Part shown: piece after piece, positions 17,901 to 25,178 of the stretch | Numbering within the stretch: the stretch's first letter is position 1 | Layout of the letters: each line of letters opens with the position of its first letter | NCBI RefSeq assembly: GCF_001514145.1 | Contig: NZ_KQ948676.1 | Coordinates: forward strand, 7,222-71,221 | Source: Streptomyces canus | GTDB lineage: Bacteria; Actinomycetota; Actinomycetes; Streptomycetales; Streptomycetaceae | Direction of reading: 5' to 3' | DNA length: 64,000 nucleotides | Made by a program: the position numbers and the translations under genes | The notes under the pieces: generated by a model | Told to the model about the DNA's origin: nothing | Seen by the model: only the letters and a program-made list of their open reading frames with translations | Databases searched by the model: none

Positions 17901-19459
17901 TGCACCAGCTCGTCGCGGGCCATCCGCTGCGAGCCGGCGTGGCCGCCGACGGCATCGCGCGCGGCGACACGCTGCCCGAGGAGTTCGAGGTCCTGCGCAC
18001 GCCCCGCGCGGCCGTCGCGCTCACCCACCGGCTCGGTCTGCTGGCCCCCTCGACCGGAACGAACGGCTGGACGTCGGACCGGCCGCTCGCCGCGCTGGAA
18101 CCCGCCCTGGAACGCTGGTGCCAGACGCGGCTCGGTGACGCCGCCGACTGGACGTTCGCCTTCAGCGCCCCGGCCGCGCCCGCCCAGGCCTCCCTCGCCG
18201 ATCTCGGGGTCTGCGCGCTGGACGTCGTCCTGAGCGCGGGGTTGTTCCAGGACGGCGCGGACCGGCAGCCCGACACCGTGTCCGGGGACGAGGGCGTGCT
18301 GGCGCACCGGCTGCTGCGCCGTGTCCCGGCAGGATCACGGGTCACCGACGCCGGGGCCGCCCGGTTCGCCGAACTGCACTTGCTGTGCCGGTCGCTGGCC
18401 GCTGTCCTGGCATCGGCCCGGCCGCTGCTCGTCACCGACCTCGACGCCGGCGCGGGCGACGACTGGTCGGCCGCCGACCTGCCGGAGCTCGCCGCCCGCG
18501 TCACGGCCTGGCACGGGACGGTGACCTTCGCTCTCGCCGAACTGCGCGAGCAGGTACGGGCGTTGCCGGGCACGGTCGACGAGGTCGCCCGGGTCCTGGA
18601 GACCCTCACCGACCTCGGTATGCCCGGCGCGTGGCCGTCACCGGTCCCGGAGGGCGACGATCGGGTGGAGTCGCTGCGCGGGCAGGCCGTCGCGGTGCTG
18701 AACCGCTTCGAGGCCGAGCCGCTTCCCCCGCTGCCGGGGCCGCCCCCGCAGGATCCGTCAGCCGTGCTGGAGTGGGTGACCAGGCTGCGCGCGACGATCT
18801 CCTCGGTACTCGGCCGGACCCTGCCCGTCCTGCCTGTGCTCCGCGTGCGCGGCAGCGCCGCGGCGACCGCGCTGACCGGGCCCGCCCCGCAGGAGGCCGA
18901 CGAGGACGCGGTCGCGGACTGGCTGCTGGAGATGGAACGCGTCCGGCCCCAGGCACGGGCCTTCGGTGACGCGCTGACGGCCGCCGAGACGCTGGCCGGC
19001 ACGGCCCCCTGCACCACCGTCGTGGCCCAGCTCCCCGCCGGGCAGCCCTGGATCGCCTGCGGCCGGGCGCCGGTGCCGTCACGCAGGCATCCCGTCCCGC
19101 ACCACTGCGCGGTGCTGCGCGCCGACGGTGCGCCCGACGCCGGGAACACCGCCGGACTCATCGTGGACTCCTGGACCGAGTCCGTGCCCGAGCCCGGCGT
19201 GGGCGAGCACCCGCCGGAGGAACTGGGCGGGCTCGCCTTCCACTACAACCAGCCCGACGCCCGCGCCCCGCAGGCTCTGCTGCTGGCACTGCCGCCCGAC
19301 CGCACACGCGGCTGGCGGATGGAGGACGTCCACGCCGTGGTCGAGGAGAGCTTCGCGCTCGCCCGGCTGCGCGGCATGGACCTCACCGACTTCTTCGAGC
19401 TGCGCGGCCTGCTGCCGGTGCAGTGGACCATGCCGGCACACGGATGGGGACCGCTATGA
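14978..19459 (+). CDS. Giant conserved protein of unknown function (1493 aa)
   Basis: 1493 aa. The N-terminal 70 residues are helical and charged (LELAKARRAVADARIALDWS), a likely coiled coil. Next come LLPLRLETVYR, ELWIRAYPDDIHVDSHEPAL and ALTPAERVATEAYWCEVWAA. A further conserved-looking block, LRIGRQPYGILPVTSLDLW, lies about residue 450. An acidic low-complexity segment (about residues 765-805, DPEDDQDPEIVGNPDEDPQ) is followed by GYLVAPSMHQATTAAVLRSGW. There is no export signal. It starts at GTG within the stop of the previous gene and ends in an ATGA overlap with the next, so the three large proteins are probably made in fixed ratio and assembled together. No enzyme motif was recognised. 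Confidence 0.75.
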   Translation: MTVNLELAKARRAVADARIALDWSRAGLAMYDKRIESGESGLEAEHLAQGQEAATNQTRYQAARDAYHELASEEPELWSADSRSDPLLLLPLRLETVYRNAGEAALELWIRAYPDDIHVDSHEPALTPAERVATEAYWCEVWAAGPHQERRKAAWTQLVAAIGPGRAAWAVKALRPGQQDPPRTETPPGASAPSPAPWAVEPESRDGRWTRPAHTYALPDRLVFSGYETVGDGQIGLVWREEGAPIPEVLDVGLGPDSAVPPGWLSDFEEAVRVGMGVKVLIEGEMRPDFSLVTVAGVRGGTSEHTAELIGTLLDAHRCTDGLAVLPTGTPTNNTESTKSAWRTWMPPPSPEKAEEQRAALAVLGDLAPRSPQAAARAARALGPAAGRVLAETADGLDVDDHDLLRRLHAAFGAMAAASTNWMNYDSDTQVDLTFLVQHFVEHVRGRGPLPTLRIGRQPYGILPVTSLDLWHGTEVDLRILEHLQGFRTFAESQGWRSPTVGNGDADEVINDLLHRLPASRRLRFVQQEPVSPPFQPAPDTPTGTIPYRSGFAWQQPPDPAFLPQPLEFTLTAEPAPEVRELLQAHPLRTLLGALQEFAHLRSLQQEVPPEVTQRLFDLAPAFEGTRSGKLGLWYHLAIMALHLYYFRLDQRLQSGGSVDPVIDLTDGQVTVPPGTVPAFFDWAATAIDQFAVAEEMADGDLPRLELLLCEVLDTQTHRLDAWMTSVASARLNRLRRDRPDGTHLGAYGWVTDLRPRGFGEESVPTDPEDDQDPEIVGNPDEDPQAPTDDETGAEPAEEGTGENHDGYLVAPSMHQATTAAVLRSGWLSHADGEAFCVDLRARRVRQALAVVDGVRSGQTLGALLGYQLERALHDAHLDGLIAPFRAAYPTPHLAEPDAPGAEEALTATAARDVVDGRALVADYTAHGRQLQDLDSLTEALTDESRPLLDQAGPLVDDLEATVDAVGDLLLAESVHQLVAGHPLRAGVAADGIARGDTLPEEFEVLRTPRAAVALTHRLGLLAPSTGTNGWTSDRPLAALEPALERWCQTRLGDAADWTFAFSAPAAPAQASLADLGVCALDVVLSAGLFQDGADRQPDTVSGDEGVLAHRLLRRVPAGSRVTDAGAARFAELHLLCRSLAAVLASARPLLVTDLDAGAGDDWSAADLPELAARVTAWHGTVTFALAELREQVRALPGTVDEVARVLETLTDLGMPGAWPSPVPEGDDRVESLRGQAVAVLNRFEAEPLPPLPGPPPQDPSAVLEWVTRLRATISSVLGRTLPVLPVLRVRGSAAATALTGPAPQEADEDAVADWLLEMERVRPQARAFGDALTAAETLAGTAPCTTVVAQLPAGQPWIACGRAPVPSRRHPVPHHCAVLRADGAPDAGNTAGLIVDSWTESVPEPGVGEHPPEELGGLAFHYNQPDARAPQALLLALPPDRTRGWRMEDVHAVVEESFALARLRGMDLTDFFELRGLLPVQWTMPAHGWGPL

Positions 19460-21156
19460 CCATGTTCCGGTACGAACCCGTGCCGCGTGACACCGGCATG
19501 GACGAGGCGCTCGCCGCCCGGACCGCCGACGCCGCCTGGTTCCTCTCCCGGCAGTACGCGTTCGGGGAGTTCCGGGGCGACGACGCCGCCTCCCCGGTCA
19601 CGGTCTCGCTCGCCCAGGAGTCCCACCGGCTGGACGGCTGGCGCACCGGTGCCGACGCCGAGTGGCAGCCGTACGAACCGGACACGATGGTCTTGGAGGC
19701 CCTCGTCGAACGGGAACCCGGCAACGGCCTCGACGCCCGGCTGGCGATGGCCGGCGCGCTGCGCTGGCTGCGGGCGCTGACCGCGGCCGGACTCGTCGCC
19801 CTGCTGCCGGCCTTCGCCCGGGTCTGCCCCTTCGCCACCGACGGCCCGCTGGCCCCCACCGGCTTGTCCGCCGCCGTGCGCGACCGGCTCCCCGACCCGG
19901 CCGCCCTCGCACCCTGGCTGGCCCGGCTCGCCGAGCACGACCAGACGGCCGCCAAGGAATTCGACGCGCCCGACACCGACGCCGCCCGCGAAGCCCTGGC
20001 GAGCGCGGCCGTCGCCTGGCTGTCCTGGTGGCACGCGCACGTCCCGGCCGCCGCGCCGCCCCAGCCCCCGAAGCCGCCCGAGGCCTGGAACCCCGAACGC
20101 CTGGAGTACGCCTTCGAGGTACGCGCCTCGAGTCTGCCCGGCCTCGAACTGCGCGCCGGGGAATACCACGGTGGTCACCTAGACTGGTGGGCCGTGGACG
20201 CCGACCGGGACGCCCAACTGGCGGTCGACGAAGCCGCGGTGACGCGCGAGCAGCGCACGATCGTCCCCACCCCGGCGGTGTACGGTGGCATGCCCGTGTC
20301 CCGGTTCTGGGAGATGGAGGACGCCCGCATCGACTTCGGCTCCGTCGACGCCTCACCCGCCGACCTGGGCCGGCTGATGCTCATCGCCTTCGCCACGGTC
20401 TACGGCAACGACTGGTTCTGTGTGCCGCTGCCGCTCGTCGTCGGCTCCCTGAGCCGGGTCGTGGACTGCTCCGTCCACGACGTCTTCGGCAGCGAGACAC
20501 CTCTCGGACACGCCACCGCCCGCGACTTCATCAGCTGGAACCTCTTCGGACTGGGCGACCGCTCCAGCGGCGGCATCCCTCCGGCCGAGGGCATGGCGAT
20601 GCCGCCCTCGCCCTGGATCTACCGGCCGACGTCCCTGCCGGACGGCCTGGAGAGCCCCGCTGTCGAATCGGTACTCCTCCTGCGCGACGAACAGGCCAAC
20701 CTGGCCTGGGCCGTCGAGGAAACGGTCGCCGACCGCGCCGAGGAGCGGGTCGATCGCTACGCGCGCTGGATCGCCGCCACACCACCCCCCGCGCCGGCCC
20801 CGGACGCGGCGCAGCCGCCGGCCGAGGCCGACCCGCGCTACCTGCTGGCCACCGAAGTACCCGCCCACTGGTACCCCTTGGTGCCGCAGACCCTCGCCGA
20901 CGAGGAGTCCATCCGCTTCCGTCTGGCCCGCCTGGCACGCGACGACGCCTCGCTCGAAGCTCCGCTGGGCCGGCTCCTCGCCGAGACGGCCGGCCTCTAC
21001 GAGGAAGAGGTGCCGCGCTCCGGCATCCGTGTCGAGCGCAGTCGGCAGTTCACGCGGTGGCAGGACGGCTCGGCACACGCGTGGACCACGCGCCGCAAGG
21101 TGAGCGGGACCGGGGGCGGGTCGAGCGGGCTGCGGTTCGATGTGCTGAAGGACTGA
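19456..21156 (+). CDS. Conserved protein of unknown function (566 aa), last gene of the operon
   Basis: 566 aa, leaderless. The N-terminal RTADAAWFLSRQYAFGEFRG is followed by DDAASPVTVSL. The middle carries ERLEYAFEVRASSLPGLELR, then YHGGHLDWWAVD, and TPAVYGGMPVSRFWEMEDAR. Next come IDFGSVDASPADLGRLMLIA and YGNDWFCVPLPLVVGSLSRV. The C-terminal part has SVLLLRDEQANLAWAVEETV. I recall this type beside the giant proteins in other genomes, without a known function. Tryptophan pairs and many short strands suggest a beta-rich fold. The ATG overlaps the preceding stop (ATGA). Nineteen bases after its stop a very strong hairpin ends the transcript. Confidence 0.75.
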   Translation: MTMFRYEPVPRDTGMDEALAARTADAAWFLSRQYAFGEFRGDDAASPVTVSLAQESHRLDGWRTGADAEWQPYEPDTMVLEALVEREPGNGLDARLAMAGALRWLRALTAAGLVALLPAFARVCPFATDGPLAPTGLSAAVRDRLPDPAALAPWLARLAEHDQTAAKEFDAPDTDAAREALASAAVAWLSWWHAHVPAAAPPQPPKPPEAWNPERLEYAFEVRASSLPGLELRAGEYHGGHLDWWAVDADRDAQLAVDEAAVTREQRTIVPTPAVYGGMPVSRFWEMEDARIDFGSVDASPADLGRLMLIAFATVYGNDWFCVPLPLVVGSLSRVVDCSVHDVFGSETPLGHATARDFISWNLFGLGDRSSGGIPPAEGMAMPPSPWIYRPTSLPDGLESPAVESVLLLRDEQANLAWAVEETVADRAEERVDRYARWIAATPPPAPAPDAAQPPAEADPRYLLATEVPAHWYPLVPQTLADEESIRFRLARLARDDASLEAPLGRLLAETAGLYEEEVPRSGIRVERSRQFTRWQDGSAHAWTTRRKVSGTGGGSSGLRFDVLKD

Positions 21157-21174
21157 CTTCTGTGCTGAAAGTCT

Positions 21175-21229
21175 GGCTGAGACCGGCACGGACCCCGCCG
21201 GTGCGGCGGGGTCCGTGCCGGTCTCAGCC
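21175..21229. terminator. 25-bp perfect hairpin between convergent genes
   Basis: Arms 21175-21199 and 21205-21229 are perfectly complementary over 25 bp and enclose the 5-base loop GGTGC. It sits between the end of the nine-gene operon and the stop of the SNase-like gene at 21234, so it can serve as a bidirectional terminator. No T-tract follows, as is usual in streptomycetes. Confidence 0.85.
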
Positions 21230-21233
21230 GGTC

Positions 21234-22094
21234 TCAGGAGTCCTCGAACAGCAGGTCCTCGGGCGGGTGGGTCATCCGCACGGTCTCACCGTTCGTGATC
21301 TCCACGACGCGGTGCAGTCCGACGCAGCGCTCGCCCGTGGACAGGATGGAGAACCGGTCACCCACGCCTGCCAGAAAGGCGGGGAAGCAGGTGAGCGGCA
21401 GCGTGCCGAGGTTGAGGTAGTCCACCAGGCGGCGGAACAGCTTGGGCAAGAGCACGGCGTCGTCCGTCAGTGAGGACAGGCCGGTCACCTTCACCCCGGT
21501 GAGGGTGACGTCGCTCGGCCACAGGCCCCGGCCCGCTGCCCGGGCCCCTTCGGCCGTGGTGGCCAACTCGGCGCGCAGGCTGGTGAACAGGCTGCGGTAG
21601 AACGTCGGGTAGGTCAGGCCCGCGGTGACCATGTGGTGGTTGAGCGTCGTCCTCAGCACGGCGGGGTCGACGTCGATCTCCCGGCCACTGTCCCCCGGGG
21701 ATACGCCGCGCCCCGCCAGGGCGATGCACCGGCCGTGGACGTCGGTGCCTCGGGTTAGGACGAAGCCGGGGACCGTGTCCGGGGTGGTGGCGATCACGTT
21801 CTCGCCCTCACGCTGGACGTCGGTGAAGCCGATCCAGCTGAGCAGCTCGTCGCGCGCTGCGTGGGCGAACTGCAGGGGCTGATGGACCCGGTTGGCGCCG
21901 TAATGCGTCTCCAGTGCGTCGATCGCGTCCAGCCGCAGCTTCGCGCGGCCCGTGGCACTGTGCTCGACGGCGCGGCCGAGCCCACCGCCCACGAGGTCCC
22001 ACTCGGCCGGGTCATCGGGGGTGAAGGCCACCGTGTCCCCGTCCGGCTGGGAGCCCTTGACGTCGTAGAAGCCTTTGATCAGAAGCATCGGCAT
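21234..22094 (-). CDS. SNase-fold (thermonuclease-like) protein
   Basis: 286 aa, no signal peptide. The first 100 residues resemble a staphylococcal-nuclease OB-fold: DGDTVAFTP near the start, then KLRLDAIDALETHYG, where Arg and Glu are eight residues apart as are R35 and E43 of Staphylococcus nuclease. QFAHAARDELLSWIGF follows, and I cannot identify a convincing counterpart of R87. The C-terminal 180 residues are of unknown type (LNHHMVTAGLTYPTFYRSLF, CFPAFLAGVGDRF). It converges on the giant-protein operon with only the hairpin between. It may be a DNA-degrading effector of the same system or an unrelated neighbour. Confidence 0.7.
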   Translation of the reverse strand: MPMLLIKGFYDVKGSQPDGDTVAFTPDDPAEWDLVGGGLGRAVEHSATGRAKLRLDAIDALETHYGANRVHQPLQFAHAARDELLSWIGFTDVQREGENVIATTPDTVPGFVLTRGTDVHGRCIALAGRGVSPGDSGREIDVDPAVLRTTLNHHMVTAGLTYPTFYRSLFTSLRAELATTAEGARAAGRGLWPSDVTLTGVKVTGLSSLTDDAVLLPKLFRRLVDYLNLGTLPLTCFPAFLAGVGDRFSILSTGERCVGLHRVVEITNGETVRMTHPPEDLLFEDS

Positions 22095-22229
22095 GGCGAC
22101 TCCTCAGGATGCCCCCCTCCGTTCAATTATGCGGCCAAACAGGGCATTTCGCACTTTGTGGAGGGCGGCGAACCTCGCCCTGCCGTCAGTTGAGCAAGCC
22201 TCGACGGCACCTCAGCCCCTGGAGTCCGG

Positions 22230-22456
22230 GGTCGGCTGGCGGGCCGGGCGGGCAGACCGGAGAGAGCTACTGCCACCGGCAGACCACCGGCAGGTGATCG
22301 AGGCGGTGCGCTATCTCGTCGACAACGGCATCAAGTGGCGGGCGATACCTTCCGACTTCCCGCCTTAGGGGTCCTCCGCCGAGCGCAGGGCCGTGAACCG
22401 GAGCCGAGTGCGGCTGTGGTGGACTCGCAGACGGTGAAGGCGGACGCCACCGTCGC
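22230..22456 (+). pseudogene. IS5-family transposase remnant with internal deletion
   Basis: One frame encodes VIEAVRYLVDNGIKWRAIPS, the N-terminal DUF4096-type signature of IS5-group transposases. A few bases later another frame encodes REPEPSAAVVDSQTVKAD, the segment around the first catalytic Asp. The part that normally lies between them is missing. Dead fragment. Confidence 0.75.
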
Positions 22457-22604
22457 CCTCCACGGACCGCTCAGTCACCCGCAGATCCTTCGCGATCACC
22501 GCTGTCCTCTCACCGCGGGCGAACCACCCTCCGGCCCAGTACCGGATCCGCTCACGCCACCGCCGCCGATCGGCGGTCAGCTCACCACCTTGTGCGTACC
22601 GCAT
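22455..22604 (-). pseudogene. IS630-family transposase N-terminal remnant
   Basis: From an ATG at 22604 the minus strand encodes MRYAQGGELTADRRRWRER and a helix-turn-helix ending IAKDLRVTERSVE, the usual start of IS630-type transposases. The frame then runs into the IS5 remnant, so the catalytic part is absent. Confidence 0.65.
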
Positions 22605-22639
22605 ACCACCACGACGAGATCGTCCGTGAGGGGGAAGGC

Positions 22640-23685
22640 GGATGCTCGCCACCGCCCTGGAGGCCGAAGCCAACGCGTACATAGCGGAGTTGGCCAGCCA
22701 ATGCGACGATATGGGCCGACGCCTGGTCGTGCGCAACGGTTACCACCAGCCGAGGAAAGCCATCACCGCCGCCGGGAACGGTTGAGGTCAAGGCCCCGCG
22801 GGTGAACGACAAGCGCGTCAACGTGACCACCGGAGAGCGCAAGCGGTTCACCTCGGCGATTCCGCCGCCGTGGTGCCGCAAGTCCCCGAAGATCAGTGAG
22901 GTGCTGCCACTGCGCCACCTCCACGGCCTGTCCTCCGGGGACTTCGTGCCCGCACTCGAGCAGTTTCTCGGCAGCTCGGCCGGCCTCTCACCGGCCACCG
23001 TCACCGGCTCACCCAGCAGCGGCAGGCCGACCACAAAGCCTTCGGCAAGGGCGACCTGACCGGATCCGACTACGTCTATGTCTACGTCTGGCGCACGGCA
23101 TCCACCTGCGCATCTGCCTCGCGGAAACCAAGTCGTGCGTCCTGGCCGTCGGCGACGGCGCACTCGGCTTCTGGAAGGCCCTGGCCGAGGTGTTCACCGA
23201 CACCCGCCATAAGCATTGCTGGGTTCACAAAGCGACCAGCGTCGTCAACGCCCTGCCCAAGTCGTCCCAGGCCGGAGCCCGCAAGGCTCTCCAAAGATCT
23301 ACAACGCCGAAGACCGCGAGCACGCCGCCAAGCCGTCGCCGCGTTCGAGAAAGCGTACGGCGCGAAGTGGCCCAAGACCGTCAAGGAGATCACCGATGAC
23401 GTCGACGAGCTGCTTGCTTTCTACGACATCCTCTCCGAACGCTGGATCCATCTGCGGACGACGAATCCCTTCGAATCGACCTTCGCGACGGTGCGCTTGG
23501 AGACCAAGGTCACCAAGGGAGCAGGCAGCGCGGCCGCCGCTCTCGCGACGGTCCTCAAACTCGTCGAGTCCGCCCAGGCACGCCGGCGATCCGTGAACGC
23601 ACCCCACCTCGTGGCCCTCGTTGGCGCCGGAGCCCGCTTCGAATGCGGCCACCTCGTCGAACCCTCCGGGACCCTGGCGGCGTGA
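22640..23685 (+). pseudogene. IS256-family transposase, multiply frameshifted
   Basis: Segments of a mutator-type (IS256) transposase occur in order but in different frames. They are EAEANAYIAELASQ and GTVEVKAPRVNDKRV near the start, then LPLRHLHGLSSGDFVPALEQ, a KHCWVHKATSVVNALPKSSQ segment at about 23215, and TTNPFESTFATVRLETKVTK near the C-terminus. The C-terminal frame ends with PSGTLAA at 23685. The first 80 or so residues of a full IS256 protein are missing. Not functional. Confidence 0.78.
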
Positions 23686-24170
23686 GCAACCCCAACCGAT
23701 CCACAGAATCTGACAATTGCTCGCCGCGAGCACATGAGCGACACCATCCAGGAAACCGCCGGACTGCTGTCCCACCAGCAGACCATGGACCTGAGCCCCG
23801 ACACGAGAGAAACGAACTCGGGCCACACCGAAGTCCGCGGCACCCCACCGTCAACCGTGCACGAGAGCGTTGGCCCAGTTTGCCCCATACCTGACGTTGC
23901 CATATGATAGAGACAGCTGATCTCTCACACCTCACAATGCCGCTCGCACCCCACAAAGGCGCGGCTTAGAGGATCCTGGTCTGTATGTGTATACGTGCCA
24001 ATTAGGGGAAGCTCCGCGGGACTTGACCCCTTACCGAAGGCACAGTTACCACATTCCTGCAACATCTCCTCCCCGGCCGAGAAATCTGGCCGACACCCGG
24101 TCCTCGATCCGACACCGCAATGCGCCACGTGGACATGGTTTCTGATCAACAAGTGAGAGGCGCGTCGGGA
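23686..24170. other. Spacer without supported gene
   Basis: Nearly 500 bases between the IS256 relic and the first endolysin. It is somewhat less GC-rich than its surroundings. I checked the ATG at 23735 and its frame stops after a dozen codons with a non-informative peptide. The endolysin promoter must lie here. Confidence 0.5.
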
Positions 24171-24779
24171 ATGAAAATGAGCCTGCCCGAGTTGCGTACC
24201 CTCGCCACACAGGCAGGGTTCACCGGCAGCGAGACCAAAATCGCGGCGGCCGTCGCCATGGCAGAGTCCAAGGGCGACCCGGTCGTCATCGGAGACCAGC
24301 ATCTGGTCGACCACAAGTGGGGGCCGTCCATAGGTCTCCTCCAGATACGCTCGCTCAAGCACCCAGGGCAGTTCTCCCCACCGGACACACTCAGGGTTGA
24401 GGCAAAGCTCAAGGATCCGCTCTACAACGCCAAGACGGCAAGGGCCATCAAAGACGCACACAACTGGAACCAATGGTCCACGTTCACGAGCGGTGCCTAC
24501 AAGCAGTACATGGATGGCGGGCCCACCAACTTCGAGCCGTTCCCCGGTGCGTCGTTCTTCCACACCGGAAAGAAGTCGCCGATCATCGCCGCAACGCACC
24601 ATCGACTCGTCGCCGAAGGCTGCAACCGGTACCAGTCGAGCGCCAACGCCGACGTTTGGGGACCGGGCGATGTGAAGTCCTTCGCCGCCTGGCAGCAGAA
24701 GCTCGGCTTCGAAGGCGTTGATGCCAACGGCATCCCCGGCAAGACCAGTTGGGACAAGCTACGGGTCCCCAACGTCTGA
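24171..24779 (+). CDS. Endolysin-like protein: lysozyme-like domain plus C-terminal wall-binding module
   Basis: 202 aa from the ATG at 24171, 10 bases behind GAGAGG (an in-frame ATG at 24120 has no good site). Residues about 1-105 are SLT/lysozyme-like: LRTLATQAGF, then VAMAESKGDP with the candidate catalytic Glu, SIGLLQIRSLKH and HNWNQWSTF. Residues about 120-202 form the module PFPGASFFHTGKKSPII, HHRLVAEGCNRYQS, DVKSFAAWQQKLGFEG, then GIPGKTSWDKL, typical of streptomycete phage lysins and probably wall-binding. The same module, 246 bases long at DNA level, recurs in the amidase at 25175. No signal peptide is present. Confidence 0.8.
   Translation: MKMSLPELRTLATQAGFTGSETKIAAAVAMAESKGDPVVIGDQHLVDHKWGPSIGLLQIRSLKHPGQFSPPDTLRVEAKLKDPLYNAKTARAIKDAHNWNQWSTFTSGAYKQYMDGGPTNFEPFPGASFFHTGKKSPIIAATHHRLVAEGCNRYQSSANADVWGPGDVKSFAAWQQKLGFEGVDANGIPGKTSWDKLRVPNV
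24534..24779 (+). repeat. 246-bp endolysin-module repeat (partner 25718-25963)
   Basis: The 3' ends of the two endolysin genes are near-identical over 246 bases, both ending at the stop codon. Scattered mismatches separate the copies, so the duplication is older than the perfect repeat at 8117/8861. Confidence 0.88.
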
Positions 24780-25016
24780 GACGTGAGCATGACGCGAATT
24801 GCCGTCTAAACCAGCAGTTCTACGCCTCGACTCAGTAGCGTCAGATTCGAAACCAGAGCATCGGTGACGCGAGCAATCTTGATCCTCAGCATCTGATCTC
24901 AACAACCCATCGAACCCGCAGCGCCATTCCCTACGGCGACGAGAGAATTCGTCCCCGGCCGCTCGTCGAACGTAGAGCTGGCGACACAAAGTTGTGGTAG
25001 CTGAAAGGATTGCGTC

Positions 25017-25178
25017 ATGCCCGAGAAGAACTTCGGCTACGAGGATGTGAAGGCGGCCCTCGAGAAGACCGACACCGCCGACGGACCCGGCACCGACAAC
25101 CTCGATACCCTTCCGGAAAGCGACTTCGTCGCCTTCGCCGAGGACGGCGTCGAGAACGACGCGGAGGCCCCCAAGTGA
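25017..25178 (+). CDS. Small acidic protein translationally coupled to the amidase
   Basis: 53 aa from the ATG at 25017: MPEKNFGYEDVKAALEKTD near the start, then TLPESDFVAFAED and a run of acidic residues. It is about one third Asp/Glu, with no signal or membrane segment. CTGAAAGGA precedes the start at suitable spacing. Its TGA overlaps the GTG start of the amidase (GTGA), so it is almost certainly translated. I know no family. Position suggests an inhibitor, chaperone or structural partner of the lysin. Confidence 0.65.
   Translation: MPEKNFGYEDVKAALEKTDTADGPGTDNLDTLPESDFVAFAEDGVENDAEAPK

Noticed and set aside
3113..22094. Interpretation as an extracellular contractile injection system or tailocin
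   Set aside because: No sheath, tube, baseplate wedge, spike or AAA ATPase could be recognised, and the large proteins do not show their motifs.
23735..23907. Possible small gene in the spacer before the endolysins
   Set aside because: Careful codon-by-codon reading shows a stop after a dozen codons.
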